The position numbers were made by a program, and so were the translations under genes. The notes beneath the pieces are model-generated. The model worked only from the letters and a program-made list of their open reading frames with translations, was not told where the DNA came from and did not search any database. DNA of 64,000 nucleotides from an uncultured Chiayiivirga sp. (GTDB lineage Bacteria > Pseudomonadota > Gammaproteobacteria > Xanthomonadales > Xanthomonadaceae), in assembly GCA_934525595.1 (NCBI GenBank), contig CAKSZJ010000003.1, positions 1 to 64,000 of the forward strand. The letters run 5' to 3'. Below are positions 15,792-24,400 of this stretch, piece by piece (the stretch's first letter is position 1; each line of letters opens with the position of its first letter).

Positions 15792-16700
15792 TCAGCGCGC
15801 CAGCTCGCCGACCACCTGCGTCACGCCCTCGCGCCAGTCCGGCAGGGTGACGCCGTAGCGCTCGCGCAGCGCGCGGGTATCGAGGCAGGAATAGGCGGGA
15901 CGGCGGGCGGGCGTGGGCCAGGCGAGGGTCGGGATGGCTTCGACGAAGGGCGCGCGCTCGATCAGCCCCGCGACGAGCGTATCGGCGAAGATCGCCTCGG
16001 CAAAGCCGTGCCAGGTGGTGTGGCCGCTGGCGGCCAGATGCACGGTGCCCGAGCGCCAGGGGTTGCCGTTCCGCGTCCGCGCCAGGGTCAATGCGGTCGC
16101 CGCCGCGATCCAGCGCGCCGGCGTGGGCGATCCGGTCTGGTCGCACACCACTTGCAGGTGGTCGCGCTCGGCCGCCAGGCGCAGCATCGTGCGCAGGAAG
16201 TTGTGGCCGCGCGCGGCGTAGACCCAGGCGGTGCGCAGCACCAGGTATTCGGCACCGCTATCGGCCAGGGCGATTTCGCCCTCGCGCTTGCTCTGGCCAT
16301 AAACGCCCAGCGGCGCGGTGGGGTCGGCTTCGCGCCAGGGGCGGTTGGCGCTGCCGTCGAAGACATAATCGGTGGAGTAATGCAGCAGGCGCGCGCCGTA
16401 AACCTTGCACCAGCGCGCCAGCACCGCCGGTGCCTCGGCGTTGATGCGCGTGGCCAGCTCCGGCTCCGACTCGGCGCGGTCGACGGCGGTGTAGGCGGCG
16501 GCGTTGACGATCACGTCGGGGCGCTCGGCCTGCAGCAGCGCTTCGAGCGAGGCGGGCGAGGCGAGATCGGCCGCGCGCGCGCGGCCACCGCCGGGAAGCC
16601 GGCCGTCGCGCGTCGCCGGGATCACCTCGCCCAGCGGTGAGAGGCTGCGGTGCAGCTCGAATCCGACCTGTCCGCCGGCACCCAGCAGAAGCAGCTTCAT
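15792..16700 (-). CDS. rmlD: dTDP-4-dehydrorhamnose reductase
   Basis: 302 residues, last enzyme of dTDP-L-rhamnose synthesis (RmlD/RfbD). An SDR Rossmann start, LLLLGAGGQVGFELH, binds NADPH; NAAAYTAVDRAESEPELA and the YSTDYVFDG block with the later YGQSKREGE (Tyr-x3-Lys catalytic pair) are diagnostic. C-terminal HTTWHGFAEAIF and RPAYSCLDTRALRERYG match the family. The ATG at 16700 overlaps the rmlC stop (ATGA), so the longer upstream frame is not used. Cytoplasmic; product feeds O-antigen or other rhamnose-containing glycans. Confidence 0.95.
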   Translation of the reverse strand: MKLLLLGAGGQVGFELHRSLSPLGEVIPATRDGRLPGGGRARAADLASPASLEALLQAERPDVIVNAAAYTAVDRAESEPELATRINAEAPAVLARWCKVYGARLLHYSTDYVFDGSANRPWREADPTAPLGVYGQSKREGEIALADSGAEYLVLRTAWVYAARGHNFLRTMLRLAAERDHLQVVCDQTGSPTPARWIAAATALTLARTRNGNPWRSGTVHLAASGHTTWHGFAEAIFADTLVAGLIERAPFVEAIPTLAWPTPARRPAYSCLDTRALRERYGVTLPDWREGVTQVVGELAR

Positions 16701-17254
16701 GGCGTGTACTCCGGCAGGCGATCGGGTGCGACTTCCGCAAGGAAGGGCGCGCGCGCGTCCTTGTCCGAGAGGATCGGTTCGGCGAGCGGCCAGTCGATGC
16801 CGAGGGTGGCGTCGTTCCAGCGGATGCCGGTGTCGGCGGCGGCGTCGTAGGCGGCGGTGCACTGGTAGGTGAAAATGGCGCGTTCGGACACCACCGCGAA
16901 GCCGTGCGCGAAGCCTTTGGGAATGTAGAAGTGACGCCTGTTCGCGGCGGTGAGCATCACTGCGCTCCAGCGCCCGAACGTGGGCGAACCGCGGCGGATA
17001 TCGACCGCGACGTCGTAGACCTCGCCCTCCAGCACGCTTACGAGCTTGCCCTGCGGGTTGGGCCACTGGTAGTGCAGGCCGCGCAGCACGCCGCGCGAGG
17101 AGGCCGAGACGTTGCCCTGCACGAAATCGATCGTCAGGCCCGCCTCGGCGAGCTTCGCCTTGTTCCAGCTTTCGTAGAAGAACCCGCGCTCGTCGCCGAA
17201 CACGCGCGGCTCGATGATGAGGCAGCCGGGAAGATCGGTTTCAATCAGCTTCAT
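16697..17254 (-). CDS. rmlC: dTDP-4-dehydrorhamnose 3,5-epimerase
   Basis: 185 residues, a cupin of the RmlC/RfbC type. Visible blocks: [22 protein letters not shown], the [20 protein letters not shown] segment with the catalytic His, [26 protein letters not shown], and [16 protein letters not shown]. It epimerises dTDP-4-keto-6-deoxyglucose at C3 and C5. Its ATG overlaps the rmlA stop by four bases, and its own stop overlaps rmlD, so the three are translationally coupled. Confidence 0.95.
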   Translation of the reverse strand: MKLIETDLPGCLIIEPRVFGDERGFFYESWNKAKLAEAGLTIDFVQGNVSASSRGVLRGLHYQWPNPQGKLVSVLEGEVYDVAVDIRRGSPTFGRWSAVMLTAANRRHFYIPKGFAHGFAVVSERAIFTYQCTAAYDAAADTGIRWNDATLGIDWPLAEPILSDKDARAPFLAEVAPDRLPEYTP

Positions 17255-18153
17255 TCGGCCGCATCCTCGCGCAGCAGCGACACCAGATACTGGCCGTAAC
17301 CGTTCTTGAGCAGGGGGGCCGCGAGGCGTTCGAGCGCTTCGGTGTCGATCCAGCCGTTGCGCCAGGCGATTTCTTCCGGGCAGCACACCTGCAGGCCCTG
17401 GCGCTCCTGCAGGGTCTGGATGAAGTTGCCGGCCTGCAGCAGCGATTCATGGGTTCCGGTATCGAGCCAGGCGCAGCCGCGCCCGAGGCGTTCGAGCCGG
17501 AGCGAACCGTCCTCCAGATAGCGCCGGTTGAGGTCGGTGATCTCCAGTTCGCCGCGCGGTGAGGGCTTCAGCTCGGCGGCGAAATCGCAAGCCCGTGCGT
17601 CATAGAAATACAGGCCGGTGACGGCATGGTGCGACTTGGGCCGGGCGGGCTTTTCCTCCAGCCCGATCACCCGGCCATCGGCATCGAACTCGGCCACGCC
17701 GTAGCGCTCCGGATCGCCGACCCGGTAGCCGAACACCGTGGCACCGTGCGTGCGCTGCGCCGCATCGCGCAGCTGCGCCTGCAGGCCGTGGCCGTGGAAG
17801 ATGTTGTCGCCCAGAATCAGGCAGCTTGGCTCGCCGGCAACGAAGTCGCGCCCGATCAGGAAGGCCTGCGCCAGGCCGTCGGGGCTGGGCTGGGCCGCGT
17901 AGCGGATGTCCATGCCCCACTGGCGGCCGTCGCCCAGCAGGGTGCGGAACAGCGCCTGTTCGTGCGGGGTGTTGATCACCAGGACCTCGCGGATGCCGGC
18001 CATCATCAGGGTCGCGAGCGGGTAGTAGATCATCGGCTTGTCGTACACCGGCAGGAGCTGCTTGGAAACGCCCTGGGTGATCGGATACAGCCGGGTGCCG
18101 GAACCGCCGGCGAGGATGATGCCGCGCGGGGCGGCAGGGGTGTTCGATGTCAT
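17251..18153 (-). CDS. rmlA: Glucose-1-phosphate thymidylyltransferase
   Basis: 300 residues, RmlA/RfbA. The N-terminal [36 protein letters not shown] is the nucleotide-binding signature; [20 protein letters not shown] and [19 protein letters not shown] complete the family pattern, and the C-terminal helical bundle (GYGQYL) is present. It makes dTDP-glucose, the first step of rhamnose synthesis, and is usually feedback-inhibited by dTDP-rhamnose. It is separated from rmlB by 85 bp that contain an inverted REP pair. Confidence 0.96.
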   Translation of the reverse strand: MTSNTPAAPRGIILAGGSGTRLYPITQGVSKQLLPVYDKPMIYYPLATLMMAGIREVLVINTPHEQALFRTLLGDGRQWGMDIRYAAQPSPDGLAQAFLIGRDFVAGEPSCLILGDNIFHGHGLQAQLRDAAQRTHGATVFGYRVGDPERYGVAEFDADGRVIGLEEKPARPKSHHAVTGLYFYDARACDFAAELKPSPRGELEITDLNRRYLEDGSLRLERLGRGCAWLDTGTHESLLQAGNFIQTLQERQGLQVCCPEEIAWRNGWIDTEALERLAAPLLKNGYGQYLVSLLREDAAE

Positions 18154-18175
18154 GTCGTCATCTGTAACGAGATTC

Positions 18176-18242
18176 GTAGAGCGCAGCTTGCTGCGCTGCT
18201 CCCATGTTTCACGTAGTGCAAGCGCAGCGAGCTGCGCCCTAC
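18176..18242. repeat. Inverted pair of GTAG-headed REP sequences between rmlB and rmlA
   Basis: Two 22-bp arms, 18176-18197 and 18221-18242, are reverse complements with two mismatches. Each begins GTAG on its own strand and holds a tight palindrome (GCGCAGC-TT-GCTGCGC at 18181-18196; GCGCAGC-GA-GCTGCGC at 18222-18237). This is the GTAG-plus-hairpin form of REP elements mobilised by RAYT-type transposases. The right arm overlaps the rmlB stop codon (18239-18241). It sits inside an operon and could attenuate rmlACD relative to rmlB. Confidence 0.75.
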
Positions 18243-19288
18243 TGGCCCAATCGCTCCATGCGGTAGCTGCCGTCCAGCACGCGGTTCACCCAGGCCTGAT
18301 TGGCGAGGTACCAGTCCACGGTGCGCGCCATGCCGTGCTCGAAGCTGACCGTCGGACGCCAGCCCAGTTCCTGCTTGAGCTTGGAGGAATCGATGGCGTA
18401 GCGCCGGTCGTGGCCGGGGCGGTCCTTGACGAAGGTGATCTGTGCCGCGCGCGGCTTGCCGTCCTCGCGCGGCCGGTGCGCGTCGAGCAGGGCGCAGATG
18501 GCGTGGACCACGTCGATGTTGCGCCGCTCCGCATCCCCGCCGACGTTGTAGACCTCGCCCACGCGTCCGCGCGCCAGCACCGTGCGGATCGCCTCGCAGT
18601 GGTCTTCCACGTACAGCCAGTCGCGCACGTTGGCCCCATCGCCGTACACCGGCAGCGGCTCGCCGGCCAGCGCCTTGGCGATCATCAGCGGGATGAGCTT
18701 TTCGGGAAACTGGAAGGGGCCGTAGTTGTTGGAGCAGTTGGTGGTGAGAACCGGCAGCCCGTAAGTGTGGTGGAAGGCGCGCACCAGGTGGTCCGACGCG
18801 GCCTTCGAAGCCGAGTACGGCGAGTTGGGCGCATAGGGCGTGGTTTCGGTGAACCTGCCGGTATCGCCGAGCGAGCCGTAGACCTCGTCGGTGGATACGT
18901 GCAGGAAGCGGAACGCGGCGCGTTCGGCATCCGGCAGCCCGCGCCAGTGGTCGCGGACGCGCTCCAGCAGGCTCAGCGTTCCCACCACGTTGGTCTGCAC
19001 GAAGGCCGCCGGACCGTCGATCGAGCGGTCCACGTGGCTTTCGGCGGCGAAGTTGATGACGGCCTGCGGCCGGTGTTCGGCCAGCAGGCGTGCCACCAGC
19101 GCGCCGTCGCCGATGTCGCCGTGCACGAAGCGGTGCCGCCCCGAGGCATCGAGACCGGCCAGGGTATCGAGGTTGCCGGCGTAGGTCAGCGCGTCGAGGT
19201 TGATGACCGTCCAACCGGCGGCCACCGCGCCGCGCACGAAGTTGCCGCCGATGAATCCGGCACCGCCGGTGACGAGAACGGTTTTCAT
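18239..19288 (-). CDS. rmlB: dTDP-glucose 4,6-dehydratase
   Basis: 349 residues, RmlB/RfbB. It has the extended-SDR Rossmann motif [16 protein letters not shown], the conserved [10 protein letters not shown], the [10 protein letters not shown] segment with catalytic Asp-Glu, the [15 protein letters not shown]yr-x3-Lys pair and [15 protein letters not shown]. It converts dTDP-glucose to the 4-keto-6-deoxy sugar. Its ATG shares one base with the ssb stop (TGATG), so it is read from the ssb transcript. Downstream rmlA follows after a REP pair. Confidence 0.96.
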   Translation of the reverse strand: MKTVLVTGGAGFIGGNFVRGAVAAGWTVINLDALTYAGNLDTLAGLDASGRHRFVHGDIGDGALVARLLAEHRPQAVINFAAESHVDRSIDGPAAFVQTNVVGTLSLLERVRDHWRGLPDAERAAFRFLHVSTDEVYGSLGDTGRFTETTPYAPNSPYSASKAASDHLVRAFHHTYGLPVLTTNCSNNYGPFQFPEKLIPLMIAKALAGEPLPVYGDGANVRDWLYVEDHCEAIRTVLARGRVGEVYNVGGDAERRNIDVVHAICALLDAHRPREDGKPRAAQITFVKDRPGHDRRYAIDSSKLKQELGWRPTVSFEHGMARTVDWYLANQAWVNRVLDGSYRMERLGQ

Positions 19289-19812
19289 CAGAATGGGATG
19301 TCGTCGTCTTCGAAGGGCACATCCGCCGGCGGCGGAGGCGTGGCCGCACGCGGCGCAGGTGCCGGGCGGTCACCGCCGCGCGCGCCGCCGTAGCCGGCGC
19401 CTCCGCGGGTCTCGAATTCGTCGTCGCGCGCGCGCGGCGCGGCGCGCTCGGGACGGGCACCGCCGCCGCCTTCGCCGCGGCTGCCCAGCATCTGCATCTC
19501 GTTGGCGATGATGTCGGTGCTGTAGCGCTCCACGCCGTCCTGGCCGGTGTACTTGTCGGTGCGCAGCGAGCCCTCGATATAGACCTGCGAGCCCTTGCGC
19601 AGGTACTCGCCCGCGATTTCCGCCAGGCGGCCGAAGAACTTCACCCGGTGCCACTCGGTGCGCTCCTGCTGCTCGCCGGTCTGCTTGTCGCGCCAGCTCT
19701 CGGAGGTGGCGATCCGGATCGAGGTGATGGCTGCACCGGACGTGGAGTAGCGGGTTTCCGGGTCAGCGCCCAGGTTGCCCACCAGGATGACCTTGTTGAT
19801 GCCGCGCGCCAT
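19288..19812 (-). CDS. ssb: Single-stranded DNA-binding protein
   Basis: 174 residues, normal for proteobacterial SSB. The OB-fold is complete: [82 protein letters not shown] low-complexity Gly/Arg/Pro linker follows, and the acidic tip [11 protein letters not shown] is the partner-binding tail. I use the ATG at 19812, which has AAAGGAA at the right distance; an upstream start would add ten residues with no support. It is the first gene of the rml run, giving SSB and rhamnose synthesis one promoter. Confidence 0.96.
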   Translation of the reverse strand: MARGINKVILVGNLGADPETRYSTSGAAITSIRIATSESWRDKQTGEQQERTEWHRVKFFGRLAEIAGEYLRKGSQVYIEGSLRTDKYTGQDGVERYSTDIIANEMQMLGSRGEGGGGARPERAAPRARDDEFETRGGAGYGGARGGDRPAPAPRAATPPPPADVPFEDDDIPF

Positions 19813-19862
19813 GTGCCTGATTCCTTTGGATTGCCGCGCCATTCGCGGCGGGATGACAGACT

Positions 19863-19868
19863 AGTATA
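19863..19868 (-). promoter_or_regulatory. Probable -10 of the ssb-rml promoter
   Basis: TATACT on the minus strand, within GATATACTAGT, 51 nt upstream of the ssb ATG. A weak TTCCGG (19887-19892) lies about 18 bp further upstream as a possible -35. It predicts a leader of about 44 nt containing the AAAGGAA ribosome binding site. It is divergent from the ispB promoter about 90 bp away. Confidence 0.5.
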
Positions 19869-19956
19869 TCGTCGCGACGCGAATGCCCGGAAATAGCCGT
19901 ATCCGGGCCTGCGACTTTTCCGCATTCGCGCATCGGAAAGCCGCCACGGCGGACCG

Positions 19957-19962
19957 TATAAT
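19957..19962 (+). promoter_or_regulatory. Consensus -10 placed for a leaderless ispB transcript
   Basis: A perfect TATAAT ends at 19962, seven bases before the A of the ispB ATG at 19969, so +1 should coincide with the start codon. There is no Shine-Dalgarno in GTATAATGCGCCA-ATG. The -35 region is weak. Strong support for the -10, moderate for leaderless initiation. Confidence 0.65.
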
Positions 19963-19968
19963 GCGCCA

Positions 19969-20982
19969 ATGACGATTGCCGCCTCCGCCCCGACGCCGCC
20001 TCCCGCGACAGCCCTGGCCCCCGATGCGATCGGGCGGCTCGTGAAACACGATCTGGACGGGGTCGATGCCCTGATCCGGGCGCGGTTGGCGTCCGACGTG
20101 CTGCTGATCAACCAGGTGGGCGAGCACATCGTCGGGGCCGGCGGCAAGCGCCTGCGCCCGCAGCTGCACCTGATCGCGGCGCGCGCGCTCGGCTACGCCG
20201 GCCAGGATCACCTGCAGCTGGCGGCGGTGATCGAATTCATCCATACCTCCACCCTCCTGCACGACGATGTGGTGGACGAGTCCGACCTGCGGCGCGGGCG
20301 CAAGACCGCCAACGCGCTGTGGGGCAACGCCGCCAGCGTGCTGGTCGGCGACTTCCTCTATTCGCGCAGCTTCCAGCTGATGGTCGAACTGGATCGCATG
20401 GCGGTGATGCAGGTGCTGGCCAACACCACCAACGCCATCGCCGAAGGCGAGGTGCTGCAGCTCCTGCACGTCAACAACCCGAACGTGGACGAGGCCGCCT
20501 ACCTGCGCGTGATCGAACGCAAGACCGCGGTGTTGTTCGCCGCCGCCACGCGCCTGGGCGCGGTGCTTTGCGATCTGGATGCGCGCCACGGTGCCGCACT
20601 GCACGCTTATGGCCTCAACCTGGGCTATGCCTTCCAGATCGCCGACGACGTGCTCGACTACACCGCCGACGCCGCGGCGCTGGGCAAGAATCTTGGCGAC
20701 GACCTGGCCGAGGGCAAGGCCACCCTGCCGTTGATCCACGCCATGTCCCGCGCCGACGCGGCCACCCGCCAGCGCCTGCGCGAGATCGTGCGGGCGGGCG
20801 ACGCGGAGGCGATGCCCGAAGTGCTTGCCGCCATCGAGACGGCCGGCAGCATCGCCTACAGCCACCAGCGCGCCGTCGACTACGCCGAAGCCGCCGAGCG
20901 CGCGCTGGGGACGCTGCCGGAGAACGCCTGGACGGCGGCATTGCGGGGGCTGGCGCGCTATGCGGTGGATCGGGATTTTTGA
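19969..20982 (+). CDS. ispB: Octaprenyl (polyprenyl) diphosphate synthase
   Basis: 337 residues, trans-isoprenyl diphosphate synthase. The first Asp-rich motif is in FIHTSTLLHDDVVDESDLRRG, the second in FQIADDVLDYTADAAALGKNLGDDLAEGKATLPLIHA; the GGKRLRPQLHL block binds allylic diphosphate. It makes the ubiquinone side chain. The protein starts with a Pro/Ala-rich stretch that is common in this family's N-terminus. The ATG at 19969 fits the family length and lies exactly at the predicted transcription start. REP doublets and a terminator follow. Confidence 0.95.
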   Translation: MTIAASAPTPPPATALAPDAIGRLVKHDLDGVDALIRARLASDVLLINQVGEHIVGAGGKRLRPQLHLIAARALGYAGQDHLQLAAVIEFIHTSTLLHDDVVDESDLRRGRKTANALWGNAASVLVGDFLYSRSFQLMVELDRMAVMQVLANTTNAIAEGEVLQLLHVNNPNVDEAAYLRVIERKTAVLFAAATRLGAVLCDLDARHGAALHAYGLNLGYAFQIADDVLDYTADAAALGKNLGDDLAEGKATLPLIHAMSRADAATRQRLREIVRAGDAEAMPEVLAAIETAGSIAYSHQRAVDYAEAAERALGTLPENAWTAALRGLARYAVDRDF

Positions 20983-21009
20983 TCGGCAGGCCGTCTACGC
21001 CGCCCTGCC

Positions 21010-21369
21010 GTAGGTCGGCCCTACGCGGCCGACGCAGGAGTGCGATGGGCTGGAGGTCGGGATCGGCATGGGTTTTTGATCGGTCGGCCGTCGGGGGCGT
21101 AGCCCCGACCTACCGCGAACCGATGCCGCAGACCGACCCAACGCTGCGCTGCCGTAGGTCGGCCCTACGCGGCCGACGCAGGAGTGCGATGGGCTGGAGG
21201 TCGGGATCGGCATGGGTTTTTGATCGGTCGGCCGTCGGGGGCGTAGCCCCGACCTACCGCGAACCGATGCCGCAGGCCGATCCAACGCCGCCCTGCCGTA
21301 GGTCGGCCCTACGCGGCCGACGCAGGAGTGCCATGCGGCCAGGCCGTTGGGGACGTAGCCCCGACCTAC
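21010..21369. repeat. Tandem array of three REP doublets, 144-bp period
   Basis: Six 24-bp REP copies alternate in orientation: plus at 21010-21033, 21154-21177 and 21298-21321; minus at 21090-21113, 21234-21257 and 21346-21369. Each is GTAG followed by a 7-bp stem and a CTACGC loop: GTCGGCC/GGCCGAC in plus copies, GTCGGGG/CCCCGAC in minus copies (the last one imperfect). The doublet plus its linker repeats almost identically every 144 bp (about 2.5 units). This fills most of the 444-bp space between ispB and the glutamate dehydrogenase gene, which holds no gene. Because 144 is a multiple of three, false open frames run through it. Confidence 0.9.
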
Positions 21370-21375
21370 ACCGAG

Positions 21376-21407
21376 CGCCCCTCCGTTTGCACGGAGGGGC
21401 GGGTTTT
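21376..21407 (+). terminator. Rho-independent terminator after ispB and the REP array
   Basis: CGCCCCTCCG (21376-21385), loop TTTGCA, then CGGAGGGGCG (21392-21401) form a perfect 10-bp stem followed by GGTTTT. It ends plus-strand transcription 20 bp before the stop of the convergent glutamate dehydrogenase gene. Confidence 0.8.
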
Positions 21408-21426
21408 CCCCAATGCTGGGCGTGAC

Positions 21427-24400
21427 TCAGCCTGCGTGCTGCACCAGCTGTGCCAGGCGGCGCAGCGCCACCGAGGCCGTCGGGTAGTCCAGCTCACGCT
21501 GGCTGCGCACTTCCTGGAGCATGGCCACCGTGAAGCGCAGGCCGGAGTCCTCGCGCGCCAGCCAGGCCGCGAGGCGATCGGCCGGCTGGCCGCTGCCCGA
21601 CTGCAGCACCTGGGCCACCAGTGCGCTTTGCTGCGCCTGGAGCTCGTCGCGCAGCGAGCCGCGCGCCAGCGCGTGCCAGCGCCCGTCCACCGGCAGCGCA
21701 TCGATGCGCTCGCCGAACCAGGCCAGATTGAGCGCCTGGCCGAGGCCGAAGTAGGTGCGCGCCACGTCGAGCACATCGAAGCCGTGTTCCAGCGCCACCT
21801 GCACGATGTCCAGCGCGCTGCCGAGGAAAGGCATGGACGCCAGCTGCTCGGCCATTTCCTGCGGGAAGCCTTCATCCATCCAGCGCGCGCGCGCGTCGGC
21901 GTGTGCCAGGCGGTCCTGTTCGGACAACACCTGATCCAGGGAGGTGCGCAGGGCCGCGACGCCGGCGCCGTAGCGTTCCACCGAGGCTGCGATGTCGAGG
22001 TTCACGCCCGGCAGGTTGAGCAGCCAGCGCGTCATGCCGCGCAGCTTGTTCCAGACGAGCATCAGCGCGTCCAGGCGGGAGCGGTCGGGCACCGAAAGGC
22101 TGAGTGCGTCGATGCCTTGCCACAGGCTGCGCGCCTCGCCGATCACGCGGGCAATGGTGTAGGCCTTGGCCACCTGCGCGGCGGTTTCGCCGGTGTCTTC
22201 CTGCATGCGCAGCAGGAAGGTGGCGCCCATGCGGTTGACCATGGAGTTGGTCACGGCGGTCGCGATGATCTCGCGCTTCAGGCGGTGGCGCTGCATGTTG
22301 GGAGCGAAGCGCTCCTGCAGCGGCTTGGGGAAGTAACGCTGGAGTTCGGCCGACAGGAACGGATCTTCCGGCACGTCGGAATCGATCAGCTGGTTGTAGA
22401 CCGTCATCTTGGCGTAGGCGAGCAGCACCGCCAGCTCCGGCCGGGTGAGGCCTTCGCCGCGCGCCTTGCGCTCGGAGAGCTCCGCGTCGGAAGGCAGGTA
22501 TTCGATCTGGCGATCCAGCAGACCCTGGCTTTCCAGCGTGCGGATGAAGTGCTGCTTGGAGCCGAGGCGCGCCACGCTCATGCGCTCCATGAGCGACAGC
22601 GCTTCGTTCTGGCGCACGTTGTCGCGCAGCACCAGATCGGCCACTTCGTCGGTCATCTCGTGCAGCAGCGCGGCGCGCGACTGCACGTCGAGCTGGCCAT
22701 GGGCCACCGCGTCGTTGAGCAGGATCTTGATGTTGACTTCGTGGTCGGACGTGTCCACGCCGGCGGAGTTGTCGATGGCATCGGTGTTGAGGATGACGCC
22801 GGCCTGCGCCGCCTCGATGCGGCCGCGCTGGGTCATGCCCAGGTTGCCGCCCTCGCCGATGATGCGGCAGCGCAGCTGGTTGCCGTTGACGCGGATGGCG
22901 TTGTTGGCGCGGTCGCCCACCTCTGCGTGGGTTTCTGAGCTGGCCTTGATGTAGGTGCCGATGCCGCCGTTGTAGAGCAGGTCCACCGGCGCGCAGAGGG
23001 CCGCGGTGATCAGCTCGTTGGGCGTCAGGTGCTCGGTGTCTTCGGGCAGGACGAGTAGCGCGCGGATTTGCGGGGTGATCGCGATGGATTTGAGGCTGCG
23101 CGGGAACACGCCGCCGCCGGCCGAGATCAATGCGGGGTTGTAGTCGGCCCAGGACGAGCGCGGCAGGTTGAACAGGCGCTCGCGCTCGGCGTAGGAGGTG
23201 GCGGCGTCCGGGGTGGGATCGATGAAGATGTCGCGGTGGTCGAACGCGACGACCAGGCGGGTGTGCCTGGACAGCAGCATGCCGTTGCCGAACACGTCGC
23301 CCGACATGTCGCCGATGCCCACGCAGGTGAAGTCCTCGTTCTGGCAGTCGCGCCCGAGCGCGAGGAAATGGCGCTTGACCGATTCCCAGGCGCCGCGCGC
23401 GGTGATGCCCATGCCCTTGTGGCTGTAGCCCACCGAGCCGCCCGAGGCGAAGGCGTCGCCCAGCCAGAAGCCTTCCTCCAGCGCCAGACCGTTGGCGATG
23501 TCGGAGAAGCGCGCCGTGCCCTTGTCGGCCGCGACGACCAGGTAGGGATCATCCTCGTCGTGTCGCACCACGTCCTGCGGCGGCACGATGCGGCCTTCGA
23601 CGATGTTGTCGGTGATGTCGAGCATCGAGCCGATGAAAAGCTTGTAGCAATCGATGCCCTCGGCCTGCACCGCTTCGCGGTCGGTGGGCGGGCGCTTGAC
23701 GAAAAAGCCGCCCTTGGCACCCACCGGCACGATGACGGTGTTCTTCACCATCTGCGCCTTCACCAGACCCAGCACCTCGGTGCGGAAGTCCTCGCGGCGA
23801 TCCGACCAGCGCAGGCCGCCGCGCGCCACCGGGCCGAAGCGCAGGTGGGTGCCTTCCACGCGCGGGCCGTAGACGAAGATTTCGCGGTAGGGGCGCGGCT
23901 TGGGCGATTCGGGCATCGCCGAGGGATCGATCTTGAACGCGATGACCTCCTGCGCGCGGGGCTTCTGACGCTGGTAGAAGCTGGTGCGCAGGGTTGCGAG
24001 CATCGCGGTCTTGAAGCTGCGCAGGATGCGGTCCTCGTCGATGCTCTCGACCCGGTCCAGCACCGACAGCAGCGCCTGGTGCGCGGCGTCCATCTGGGCG
24101 TGGCGCCCATCGAGGCGCGCGGCGATGACCGGCTCGACCGCCTTCATCGCGGCCTCATCGGCACCCACCAGCGCCTGCAGTTCGGTGCCGAAATCCTTCT
24201 GGCCGGCGGCCTTCTGCGCGCTGTCCTCGTCCGGATGGAAGCGTGCTTCGAACAGTTCGACCAGGAGACGGGCAACGAGCGGATAGCGCGCCAGCGTTTC
24301 TTCCATGTAGCTCTGCGAGAACGGCACCCCGACCTGCAGAAGGTACTTCGCATAGCCGCGCAGCATGGCGACCTGGCGCCAGTCCAGGCGCGCGGCCAGG

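Noticed and set aside
21010-21369. Possible CRISPR array
   Set aside because: The units are 144 bp, the 'spacers' are also repeated, and the conserved parts are alternating inverted REPs; no cas gene is near.
20319-21425. A frame with a 48-residue peptide repeated two to three times
   Set aside because: The repeat comes from the 144-bp REP array (144 is divisible by three) and the rest is a shadow of ispB.
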